Source of the DNA: Lachnospiraceae bacterium
GTDB taxonomy: Bacteria; Bacillota; Clostridia; Lachnospirales; Lachnospiraceae
Reading direction: 5' to 3'
NCBI GenBank assembly: GCA_029068665.1
Contig: JAIECC010000345.1
Span: 4,619-10,629, forward strand
Length of the DNA: 6,011 bases
Under the pieces are notes generated by a model. The model made no database searches, was not told the origin of the DNA, and saw only the letters and a program-made list of their open reading frames with translations. The position numbers and the translations under genes are program-made. Below are positions 1-5,966 of this stretch, piece after piece (position 1 is the first letter of the stretch; every line of letters starts with the position of its first letter).

Positions 1-1361
1 TGGATCTGAGAAATAAGAAAGTAAAGGACAATATCATTTTCCGATCCCGGGTTATTCAGTTCTTACGGGAAAAAATGAATGAAATGGGATTTTTGGAGAT
101 TCAAACGCCGATTCTCTGCGCTTCTTCGCCGGAGGGAGCAAGAGATTATATTGTTCCATCCAGAAAGTTTAAGGGCAAATTTTATGCACTGCCACAGGCA
201 CCACAGCAGTATAAGCAGCTTTTAATGGTGTCCGGCTTTGATAAATATTTCCAGATTGCACCATGCTTTCGGGATGAAGATGCCCGGGCAGACCGTTCTC
301 CGGGTGAGTTCTATCAGCTGGATTTTGAAATGAGCTTTGCAACCCAGGAGGATGTATTCCGGGTAGGAGAAGAGATATTATCAGCCACCTTCCAAAAGTT
401 TGCTCCGGAAGGCTATGCTGTAACTGAAGCACCATATCCGGTTATCAGCTATAAGCAGGCAATGCTGGAATTCGGCACAGATAAGCCGGATCTGCGGAAT
501 CCATTACGAATCGTGGATGTAACAGACTTTTTCCAGCGTTGTACCTTCCAGCCGTTCCATGGCAAGACGGTACGTGCCATTAATGTACATGCAAAGCTGT
601 CTAAGGGTCAGCATGAGAAACTGTTAAAGTTTGCAACTTCTATCGGTATGGGTGGACTTGGTTATCTGGAGGTATTAGAGGATAAGAGCTATAAGGGACC
701 AATTGATAAGTTTATCCCGGAGGATATGAAGAAGGAAATTGCAGATCTTGCCGGACTGGAAGCCGGGGATACCATTTTCTTTATTGCAGATAAGGAAGAA
801 CGTGCTGCCAGCTATGCGGGTCAGATTCGGACAGAGCTTGGCGCTCGTCTTGATTTGTTGGAGAAAAAGGCATATCGGTTCTGCTACATCAATGATTTTC
901 CAATGTATGAATACGATAAGGAAGCAAAGCAGATGATATTTACCCATAACCCGTTCTCTATGCCGCAGGGTGGTCTGGAAGCCTTGAACACTAAGAATCC
1001 GGAGGAGATTCTGGCATATCAGTATGACATTGTATGTAATGGCGTGGAGCTGTCTTCCGGCGCTGTACGAAATCACGATATGCAGGTGATGGTGAAGGCA
1101 TTTGAGATTGCCGGATATACGGAAGAGGATTTGAAGGAGAAGTTCGGCGCATTATATAACGCATTTCAGTTTGGTGCACCACCACATGCCGGCATGGCAC
1201 CGGGAGTAGACCGTATGATCATGCTGCTTCGAAATGAGGAAAATATTCGTGAGGTCATAGCATTCCCAATGAATGGAAATGCACAGGATTTAATGTGCGG
1301 TGCTCCGGGAGATGTATCCGAGCAGCAGCTTCGGGAAGTACACATTAAGGTAAGACAGTAA
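1..1361 (+). CDS. aspS: Aspartate--tRNA ligase (AspRS), 5' end cut by window
   Basis: Cytoplasmic class II aminoacyl-tRNA synthetase that charges tRNA-Asp with aspartate using ATP. The reading frame is already open at base 3, so the gene begins before the window; 452 residues are visible against about 590 for bacterial AspRS, and the missing part is the N-terminal OB-fold anticodon-binding domain. The sequence shows motif 1 (EIQTPIL, from about base 96), the ASPEGARDY flipping-loop region, motif 2 with FRDEDARADR (267-296), the FYQLDFEMSF strand just after it, then the bacterial GAD insertion domain after TDKPDLR, and motif 3 GMAPGVDRMIML (1191-1226). The C-terminus LREVHIKVRQ is typical of bacterial AspRS. 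The first internal ATG at base 75 is not the start, because homologous sequence (DLRN, FRSRVIQFLRE) continues upstream in frame. No frameshift is seen. A strong terminator follows 23 bases after the stop, so this is the last gene of its unit. The identification is very secure. Confidence 0.97.
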   Translation, partial: DLRNKKVKDNIIFRSRVIQFLREKMNEMGFLEIQTPILCASSPEGARDYIVPSRKFKGKFYALPQAPQQYKQLLMVSGFDKYFQIAPCFRDEDARADRSPGEFYQLDFEMSFATQEDVFRVGEEILSATFQKFAPEGYAVTEAPYPVISYKQAMLEFGTDKPDLRNPLRIVDVTDFFQRCTFQPFHGKTVRAINVHAKLSKGQHEKLLKFATSIGMGGLGYLEVLEDKSYKGPIDKFIPEDMKKEIADLAGLEAGDTIFFIADKEERAASYAGQIRTELGARLDLLEKKAYRFCYINDFPMYEYDKEAKQMIFTHNPFSMPQGGLEALNTKNPEEILAYQYDIVCNGVELSSGAVRNHDMQVMVKAFEIAGYTEEDLKEKFGALYNAFQFGAPPHAGMAPGVDRMIMLLRNEENIREVIAFPMNGNAQDLMCGAPGDVSEQQLREVHIKVRQ

Positions 1362-1384
1362 ATAAACAGATATAGTATCCTATA

Positions 1385-1422
1385 AAATACAGGCGAACGA
1401 CAAAATTCGCCTGTATTTTTTT
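1385..1422 (+). terminator. Rho-independent terminator after aspS
   Basis: There is a perfect 13-bp inverted repeat, with left arm 1385-1397 (AAATACAGGCGAA), an 8-base loop 1398-1405, right arm 1406-1418, and a run of seven T at 1416-1422. It lies 23 bases after the aspS stop codon and separates aspS from the tryptophan-controlled unit that follows. Confidence 0.93.
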
Positions 1423-1521
1423 GATTCTTATCAGATTGCTTCCTATGCTGATTGCATCTGTATGCATCTTCATAATCGGGCACGAAGTAAATATCCGAAG
1501 AAAAACATACCTATAATTTTC

Positions 1522-1548
1522 TTGACAGAGGAACCAATATGTGATAAC
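1522..1548 (+). promoter_or_regulatory. Probable sigma-A promoter of the T-box/trpB2 unit
   Basis: A perfect -35 box TTGACA lies at 1522-1527. The best -10 is GATAAC at 1543-1548, which keeps the ATAA core and is preceded by TGT, an extended -10. The spacer is 15 bases, shorter than the ideal 17. A start near 1555 would put the transcript just ahead of the T-box Stem I. A perfect TATAAT also sits at 1512-1517 but has no -35 at the proper distance. The placement is inferred from consensus only. Confidence 0.55.
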
Positions 1549-1649
1549 GTATCTCCATACAAAACCGTTGAGAAAGAGGAAGTACATACGAAATATACTT
1601 CACAGAGAGCTGCAGGTGGTGAGATTGTAGCAGGTGGTAGCGGATGGAA

Positions 1650-1652
1650 TGG
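1650..1652 (+). promoter_or_regulatory. Specifier codon TGG (Trp) of the T-box
   Basis: The triplet TGG follows GAA and precedes a G on the 3' side of the Stem I specifier loop, opposite AGTA at 1581-1584. This is the usual arrangement of GAA, then the codon, then a purine. It would pair with the CCA anticodon of tRNA-Trp. A second TGG at 1645-1647 lies five bases upstream and is less well placed. Confidence 0.8.
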
Positions 1653-1766
1653 GCTTTTGAGGGCGAACCGAACCGGAAGCGGTAGGGGAGACGGAGAGGA
1701 AACTTCGTTAATAAATCAGATATATGCAGGTATATCGTTGAGTGGATACAGACAGTTGTATCAAGC

Positions 1767-1799
1767 AGGGTGGCACCGCAGGAGTTGAACTCTTGTCCC
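1767..1799 (+). promoter_or_regulatory. T-box antiterminator
   Basis: GGG at 1768-1770 pairs with CCC at 1797-1799. A seven-base bulge TGGCACC (1771-1777) offers TGGC to the tRNA acceptor end. Then GCAGGAG (1778-1784) pairs with CTCTTGT (1790-1796), with two G-U pairs and a TTGAA loop (1785-1789). Bases 1790-1799 are also the left arm of the terminator, so the two folds exclude each other. Pairings were worked out by eye. Confidence 0.85.
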
Positions 1800-1833
1800 A
1801 GCATAGAATGGGATAAGGGTTATTTTTATTTTT
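1788..1833 (+). terminator. Regulated intrinsic terminator of the T-box
   Basis: The left arm 1788-1800 (AACTCTTGTCCCA) pairs with the right arm 1809-1821 (TGGGATAAGGGTT) as a continuous 13-bp stem with two G-U pairs and an 8-base loop. It is followed by ATTTTTATTTTT (1822-1833). It should form when tRNA-Trp is charged and stop transcription before trpB2. Confidence 0.9.
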
Positions 1834-1921
1834 AAATATGTAATAGAATCCCTGTCCCGACCAATACTAGAGAAAAGCCCGTTTCCTGTGAATTCGGGTC
1901 CATAGTTGAAAGGAGAATAAT

Positions 1922-3307
1922 ATGAGTGAACAAAAGATTCCTTACAAAATTTATTTAAATGAAGAGGAGATTCCAAAGCAATGGTATAATGTACGGGCTG
2001 ATATGAAGAATAAGCCGGCTCCTCTTTTGAATCCGGGGACATTACAGCCACTAAAGCCGGAAGAGTTATCACCGATTTTCTGTGAAGAATTAATTGCACA
2101 GGAGTTAAATGATACGGATGCCTATATTGATATTCCGGAGGAAATTCAGGCTTATTACAGAACCTACCGGCCTTCCCCAACTATGCGGGCATATCACCTG
2201 GAAAAGGCATTAGGTACTCCGGCAAAGATTTATTATAAGTTCGAAGGAAATAATACCAGTGGAAGCCATAAGCTGAATTCAGCTATTGCTCAGGCTTATT
2301 ATGCCAAGAAGCAGGGCTTAAAGGGTGTTACCACAGAAACCGGAGCCGGCCAGTGGGGAACTGCGCTTTCTATGGCATGTGCATACTTTGATCTGGATTG
2401 TAAGGTATACATGGTTAAGGTTTCTTATGAACAGAAGCCATTCCGCCGGGAAGTAATGCGTACCTATGGTGCAAGTGTTACACCTTCTCCGTCCATGGAA
2501 ACAGAAGTAGGACGAAAGATTCTGGAGAAGCATCCGGGTACCACCGGAAGTCTTGGCTGTGCCATTTCTGAAGCAGTAGAAGTGGCTACTTCAAAGGAAG
2601 GCTATCGCTATGTATTAGGTAGTGTGTTAAATCAGGTATTACTGCATCAGTCAGTAATCGGACTGGAAGCAAAGGCAGCATTGGATAAATACAATGTCAA
2701 GCCGGATATTATCATTGGCTGTGCCGGCGGCGGTTCGAATCTGGGCGGTCTGATTTCACCGTTTATGGGAGAAAAGCTGAGAGGCGAGGCGGATTACCGT
2801 ATTATCGCAGTAGAGCCTGCCTCCTGTCCAAGCTTTACCAGAGGTAAGTTTGCTTATGATTTCTGTGATACCGGTATGGTATGTCCGCTGGCAAAGATGT
2901 ACACCTTAGGCAGCAACTTTATTCCGTCTGCCAATCATGCAGGAGGTCTTCGTTACCATGGTATGAGTACCATTCTGTCACAGTTATATCATGATGGATA
3001 TATGGAAGCACGTTCTGTGGAGCAGACTGCCGTATTCGAAGCAGCAGAGCAGTTTGCCAGAACGGAGGGAATCCTGCCTGCACCGGAAAGCAGTCATGCG
3101 ATTCGTGCTGCAATTGACGAGGCACTGAAGTGTAAAGAAACCGGAGAGGAAAAGACGATTCTCTTTGGTTTGACCGGTACCGGCTATTTTGATATGGTTG
3201 CATATGAGAAATTCCATGATGGCGAGATGACGGATTATATTCCAACAGATGCGGATTTACAGGAAGGGTTTGAAGGAATACCGAAGTTCCCGGGGAATGA
3301 GATATAA
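1922..3307 (+). CDS. trpB: TrpB2-type tryptophan synthase beta chain (PLP enzyme)
   Basis: This 461-residue cytoplasmic fold-type II PLP enzyme is predicted to join indole and L-serine into L-tryptophan. It belongs to the TrpB2 (TrpB-related) branch: it is longer than the roughly 400 residues of classical TrpB, it has an N-terminal extension, and it reads NTSGSHKLNS where TrpB1 has the NHTGSHKIN type. K117 in GSHKLN is the expected Schiff-base lysine. E139 in TETGAGQWG matches the catalytic glutamate. CAGGGSN (267-273) is the PLP phosphate loop. E389 in PAPESSHA and LTGTGYFD (417-424) are the C-terminal active-site segments. AAAGGAG ends six bases before the ATG, supporting this start. It is alone in its unit, preceded by a tRNA-Trp T-box and followed by a terminator, with no trpA beside it. 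Family members often act without TrpA; indole salvage is therefore plausible, and serine deamination is a possible side activity. The family call is secure but the in vivo role is inferred. Confidence 0.95.
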   Translation: MSEQKIPYKIYLNEEEIPKQWYNVRADMKNKPAPLLNPGTLQPLKPEELSPIFCEELIAQELNDTDAYIDIPEEIQAYYRTYRPSPTMRAYHLEKALGTPAKIYYKFEGNNTSGSHKLNSAIAQAYYAKKQGLKGVTTETGAGQWGTALSMACAYFDLDCKVYMVKVSYEQKPFRREVMRTYGASVTPSPSMETEVGRKILEKHPGTTGSLGCAISEAVEVATSKEGYRYVLGSVLNQVLLHQSVIGLEAKAALDKYNVKPDIIIGCAGGGSNLGGLISPFMGEKLRGEADYRIIAVEPASCPSFTRGKFAYDFCDTGMVCPLAKMYTLGSNFIPSANHAGGLRYHGMSTILSQLYHDGYMEARSVEQTAVFEAAEQFARTEGILPAPESSHAIRAAIDEALKCKETGEEKTILFGLTGTGYFDMVAYEKFHDGEMTDYIPTDADLQEGFEGIPKFPGNEI

Positions 3308-3338
3308 AAAAGATTCCGTATGTGTATATGGAAGGTTG

Positions 3339-3373
3339 AAAGTGGGTCTGATGGATGACATCAGACCCATTTT
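3339..3373 (+). terminator. Rho-independent terminator after trpB2
   Basis: A perfect 11-bp stem TGGGTCTGATG (3343-3353) pairs with CATCAGACCCA (3359-3369) around a 5-base loop. AAAG (3339-3342) can extend it against the following TTTT (3370-3373). The T run is short, but the stem is strong. It lies 31 bases after the stop codon. Confidence 0.85.
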
Positions 3374-3406
3374 GTATATGATAAAGAATAATACTTGGAA
3401 TGCCGA

Positions 3407-3412
3407 TATAAT
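3407..3412 (+). promoter_or_regulatory. Possible -10 box for the downstream gene
   Basis: A perfect TATAAT is placed between the trpB2 terminator and the next gene. A start near 3419 would give a leader of about 70 bases before the ATG at 3490. No convincing -35 hexamer is seen 16-18 bases upstream and there is no extended -10 TG, so the call rests on the hexamer and its position. Confidence 0.4.
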
Positions 3413-3474
3413 ATATGAAGTATACAAACAAGGGGAAACGGATTTCCCTAAAAGAAGGGTTGCTTATCTGCATC

Positions 3475-3481
3475 AAGGAGG
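3475..3481 (+). promoter_or_regulatory. Ribosome binding site deciding the start at 3490
   Basis: AAGGAGG, a near-perfect match to the anti-Shine-Dalgarno, ends eight bases before the ATG at 3490. The longer in-frame alternative start at 3415 has no comparable purine-rich site ahead of it. Confidence 0.85.
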
Positions 3482-3489
3482 ATGAGGAT

Positions 3490-4395
3490 ATGAACGTAAA
3501 TAATATTCATGCATGGAATCGTGGAATGACGGTAAATCGGGGGAGTTCCACCTCCCAGGAAACCAGGACAATAAAAAGGGGTAATCGGCTTGTAAAGAGG
3601 ACAATCATCAGAGATTTGAATGGAAATCGGATTGGTACGATTTCTGTCAGTCAGCCTCTCAAGAAGACAAAGCGATTGCAATATAATTTCAAGAAAATAT
3701 CAAACCGGATTCTGGCGGCTAAGTCTTCCGGAACTGCGAGAAAGGCACTTACCACAGCCAGGGAAGTAACGGCATCTCTTCGGCGAAAGCTGCGTTGTGG
3801 TGAGTATGATGATAAGGAACTGGAGAATGCAATTATTCATGCAGAACGGATGGAACGGGTTGCCCAAAAGAAGATGAAGCATCTAAAGGAAGAGGAAAAA
3901 GCAAAGCGGCAGCAGGGACCTTGTTCGGCAGAGATGGAGGAAGAAGAGTTAGAGCCGATTGTGGAAGAATCTGAGGAGGAACAGGATTCCGGTCTGAGTG
4001 AGGAAGAATTAAGAGCTTTTATGCAGGAATTAAAGGATGTGGTGGAAGACTCCTCAGACTTGCTGGAGGAAATAGCAGAGTCAGATGAATTGACCGAAGA
4101 ATTAGTGGGAACACTGCGGGAAGATATGGACCCGGCTGATCTGGAACAATTAAAGAGAAAGCACAGAGCAGAGGAAATGCGGGAAATAATAGAGGCAGAT
4201 ATGAAGTATCTGAAGGCTGTATTTGAAAAGCTTGCCAAGGAAAAGCAGCAGGCATCCAGTGGTATGTCTGCTCACAGGTCTGAAAGCAGCTACAATGGAG
4301 GAGTGGCTTTGGAAATTGGCGGTATGGATATGGCTGTAGCAGAAGCAGAACCGGCGCCTATGCCCGAAGGTGGAAATGTTGATGTTTCCGTATAA
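3490..4395 (+). CDS. Uncharacterised charged coiled-coil-like protein, 301 aa
   Basis: Function unknown. The predicted protein has no signal peptide and no membrane segment, so it is probably cytoplasmic. It has three parts. Residues 1-140 are basic (35 K+R against 13 D+E) and hold the most structured-looking stretch: a short beta-like segment (TIIRDLNGNRIGTISVS, about 38-54) and helices with KRLQYNFKKISNRIL, ASLRRKLRCGEYDDKELE and an HAERMERVAQKKMK heptad-like run. Residues 148-220 are extremely acidic (32 D+E, 3 K+R) and probably helical. A helix with LKYLKAVFEKL-like spacing (about 228-253) and a Gly/Ala/Met/Pro-rich flexible tail follow. The ATG at 3490 is chosen over an in-frame ATG at 3415 because of its AAGGAGG site. 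It is its own unit, between the trpB2 terminator and the shared bidirectional terminator. I have a weak impression that the basic region resembles hypothetical proteins of Lachnospiraceae; no known domain is recognised. Confidence 0.85.
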   Translation: MNVNNIHAWNRGMTVNRGSSTSQETRTIKRGNRLVKRTIIRDLNGNRIGTISVSQPLKKTKRLQYNFKKISNRILAAKSSGTARKALTTAREVTASLRRKLRCGEYDDKELENAIIHAERMERVAQKKMKHLKEEEKAKRQQGPCSAEMEEEELEPIVEESEEEQDSGLSEEELRAFMQELKDVVEDSSDLLEEIAESDELTEELVGTLREDMDPADLEQLKRKHRAEEMREIIEADMKYLKAVFEKLAKEKQQASSGMSAHRSESSYNGGVALEIGGMDMAVAEAEPAPMPEGGNVDVSV

Positions 4396-4435
4396 GAAAG
4401 TGAAATGTCGCTATTGAATCGTATAGATATGAAAG

Positions 4436-4480
4436 AAAAATCAAGGGAAGAGCATAATTCTGGCTCTTCCCTTGATTTTT
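4436..4480. terminator. Bidirectional terminator between convergent genes
   Basis: A perfect 18-bp inverted repeat, with left arm 4436-4453 (AAAAATCAAGGGAAGAGC), a 9-base loop 4454-4462 and right arm 4463-4480. On the + strand the arm ends in six T (4476-4481); on the - strand it ends in five T (complement of 4436-4440). It sits 40 bases past the + gene stop and 28 bases past the - gene stop, so it serves both. Confidence 0.94.
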
Positions 4481-4508
4481 TATAGAACTAAGGTTTATAT
4501 CTGAAAAT

Positions 4509-5909
4509 CTACTCGTCTGATTCGGAAGTGTCGAGAAGAGATTCCGTATCAGAATTGTCTGTATCGTCTTCCGTGTTCTTGCTAAGGTAAGAAATTTCAC
4601 CTTTGATATCTTTCACTTCATACTGATCTTCCAGCAAGGCATCCATATATTCCGTAACAGCTTCCGTAGCAAGGTTCGTAGAAATAGTATCCAGACAGGT
4701 TTCATCGTAGGTACGGCTGACAAATTTCAGTACATAGCATACTCCGGTATCCTCTGACTGAATGATGGTGATATCACCTGCCTTACGGCTTTCGTCAGAC
4801 AGCCAGCCTTGATAGATTAGATTTGTCTGGGAGCAGACTGTATTTTCCGTGAAAGAATATTCCGTATCCTGTGCTTCATAATTTGCGCGCTGTTCCTCTG
4901 GTGCATATTCCGCACATAGTGTTTCAAAGTCTTCTCCGTCTTCCAGGCGTTCTTTCATTTCTTCTGCTAAAGTATATGCAATCGTCCTATTTTCAGAAGT
5001 ATCAGTATTGTCCTCCCCGGTGTCAGCGTCTTCAGAAGAATCAGTATTGTCATCCTCGGTGTCGGAGTCTTCAGAAGAATCGGTATTGTCATCTTCCGTA
5101 TCAGAGTCTTCAGAAGAACCGGTATTGTCATCTTCGGTGCCGGCAGGTGCCTCTGAAACATTTGCCGGGTCAAAGGAAAAGCTGTAAAAGGATACTTGGT
5201 CATAGTCTGTTTTATGCTCTTCATAATAATCAGAAACAACATCCTCTGCCGGAGTATTATCCTCTACTAACTTATCATAGTAAGCTTCCGCAATAAAGCT
5301 ATTCTCCATAAGAGGCTTTACATTATTTGCTGTAGCATAGTCACCAAACATGGCTTTATAATAACCCATCATAGTCATCTGATTATTTTTGGCAGCTTCC
5401 TTTGCTGACTCCACAAAAGTATTATAATCCTCAGTAGTGTCGTATTCAAATCCTGTTGCCTTGGCATCATCGAGTAATGCATATTCCCTTCGTAATTGTT
5501 CGAAAGTCATTTGCTCGAAATATTCCTGCCAGGTCATGTCTTCGGAGTACTGCTGTTCCTCAAAGGGCATGGTCGTATCCAGTCCCATATAAGACAGGAA
5601 ATAGGAATAAGTATTAATATAATTGTTTACGGTTGAATTAAAGTAATAATCGTATTCCAGTTTGGTTATTTCATGCTCTCCAATGGCTGCATAGCTTTCA
5701 GTAGTGGCAGTACGGAATTCCAGAAATTGCTTGATGCCGAAGTATCCTGCTGTTCCGATTATACCTGCAAGGATAACAATACATATAGTCCGAACAATCA
5801 TTGCATTTCGTTTTTCCCTTGCGGCCTCTTTTCTCCGGGCTTCCATTTTTCTATCATATTTTGTTTTGGGCTTGTCTTGTTCTGTTGCTTTCGCTGGTTT
5901 CTTGCTCAT
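4509..5909 (-). CDS. Membrane-anchored SurA/PrsA-like parvulin-family protein with acidic repeats
   Basis: Predicted extracytoplasmic folding factor of 466 residues. Residues 1-36 are a Lys/Arg-rich cytoplasmic tail and about 41-59 form one membrane helix. No lipobox is seen, so it is a signal anchor rather than a PrsA-type lipoprotein. Residues 75-235 resemble the helical SurA_N chaperone region (ITKLEYDYYFN, then EEHKTDYDQVSF before the PPIase part). The parvulin-like part starts near 238, is interrupted by acidic 13-residue repeats (258-308), resumes with EEMKERLEDGEDFETLCAEYA and ends at GDITIIQ...GVCYVLKFVSR (about 379-399). By eye-alignment with PrsA, the two active-site histidines (ASHIL; YGYHII) fall at S243 and C391, so isomerase activity may be lost. 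The tail (445-466) is again acidic. AAGGAG lies seven bases before the ATG. The fold call is moderate; the histidine assignment needs an alignment. Confidence 0.8.
   Translation of the reverse strand: MSKKPAKATEQDKPKTKYDRKMEARRKEAAREKRNAMIVRTICIVILAGIIGTAGYFGIKQFLEFRTATTESYAAIGEHEITKLEYDYYFNSTVNNYINTYSYFLSYMGLDTTMPFEEQQYSEDMTWQEYFEQMTFEQLRREYALLDDAKATGFEYDTTEDYNTFVESAKEAAKNNQMTMMGYYKAMFGDYATANNVKPLMENSFIAEAYYDKLVEDNTPAEDVVSDYYEEHKTDYDQVSFYSFSFDPANVSEAPAGTEDDNTGSSEDSDTEDDNTDSSEDSDTEDDNTDSSEDADTGEDNTDTSENRTIAYTLAEEMKERLEDGEDFETLCAEYAPEEQRANYEAQDTEYSFTENTVCSQTNLIYQGWLSDESRKAGDITIIQSEDTGVCYVLKFVSRTYDETCLDTISTNLATEAVTEYMDALLEDQYEVKDIKGEISYLSKNTEDDTDNSDTESLLDTSESDE
4992..5138 (-). repeat. 39-bp coding tandem repeat, about 3.8 copies
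   Basis: Units on the + strand are 5100-5138, 5061-5099 and 5022-5060 (34-35 of 39 bases identical in pairs), plus a partial fourth at 4992-5021 (27 of 30 identical to its neighbour). Each encodes 13 residues of the form TEDDNTDSSEDSD. The period is a multiple of three, so gain or loss of a unit keeps the frame. The repeats lie inside the parvulin-like domain of the host gene. Confidence 0.95.
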
Positions 5910-5937
5910 TGTTTTTCTCCTTAATCTATATCATTCT

Positions 5938-5966
5938 ATTTTGATTATGGTTTATAATTGTGTCAA
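5938..5966 (-). promoter_or_regulatory. Probable promoter of the parvulin-like gene
   Basis: On the - strand a perfect TTGACA (complement of 5961-5966) is followed after 17 bases by CAAAAT (complement of 5938-5943), which matches TATAAT at four of six positions. The start would be near 5931, giving a short leader before the ATG at 5909 and its AAGGAG site (complement of 5917-5922). Confidence 0.55.

Larger units (their letters stand above)
1562..1833 (+). promoter_or_regulatory. T-box riboswitch leader, tRNA-Trp specific
   Basis: This is a cis-acting leader RNA that binds uncharged tRNA and decides between termination and read-through. Stem I landmarks appear in the expected order: a purine-rich base, AGTA (1581-1584, the loop-E side of the specifier loop), an ACAGAGAG bulge (1602-1609), a distal helix GCTGCA/TGTAGC (1609-1614 with 1626-1631) capped by a GGTGGTGAGAT loop, then GAA-TGG-G with the likely Trp specifier at 1650-1652. 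Two further hairpins follow (1719-1736 and 1745-1762). The T-box core AGGGTGGCACCGC is at 1767-1779. Its acceptor-pairing bases TGGC would pair with GCCA, which fits the G discriminator base of bacterial tRNA-Trp. The terminator at 1788-1833 overlaps the antiterminator. The gene downstream makes tryptophan, so the specificity and the target agree. The 5' boundary is approximate. Confidence 0.94.

Noticed and set aside
1512..1517. Perfect TATAAT upstream of the T-box
   Set aside because: No -35 at a suitable distance; TTGACA at 1522 with the extended -10 at 1543 is the better promoter. It could still be a minor start.
1423..1521. Possible small gene or RNA between the aspS terminator and the promoter
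   Set aside because: Only a short TGCAT-CTGT-ATGCA hairpin (about 1453-1466) is seen; no ribosome binding site, T run or conserved motif.
1462..1788. 108-residue open frame on the + strand
   Set aside because: It covers the promoter and T-box leader, has no ribosome binding site, and its content is explained by the conserved RNA elements.
1761..2180. 139-residue open frame on the - strand
   Set aside because: It runs antisense to the T-box and the start of trpB2, has no recognisable domain, and is a shadow of the real gene.
2919..3476. 185-residue open frame on the - strand
   Set aside because: It is antisense to the conserved 3' half of trpB2 and crosses its terminator hairpin; no start signal or family resemblance.
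3837..4238. Serine-rich 133-residue open frame on the - strand
   Set aside because: The serine richness is the complement of GAA/GAG-rich codons in the acidic segment of the + strand gene.
4992..5138. CRISPR array
   Set aside because: The units are directly adjacent with no unique spacers and keep a coding frame; it is a coding tandem repeat.
4871..5296. 141-residue open frame on the + strand with repeated QSLQKNRYCH-like units
   Set aside because: The repeats are only the antisense reading of the 39-bp coding repeat in the - strand gene; no ribosome binding site.
5953..5958. TATAAT on the + strand near the window end
   Set aside because: No matching -35 on the + strand and no gene following within the window; it lies in the spacer of the - strand promoter.
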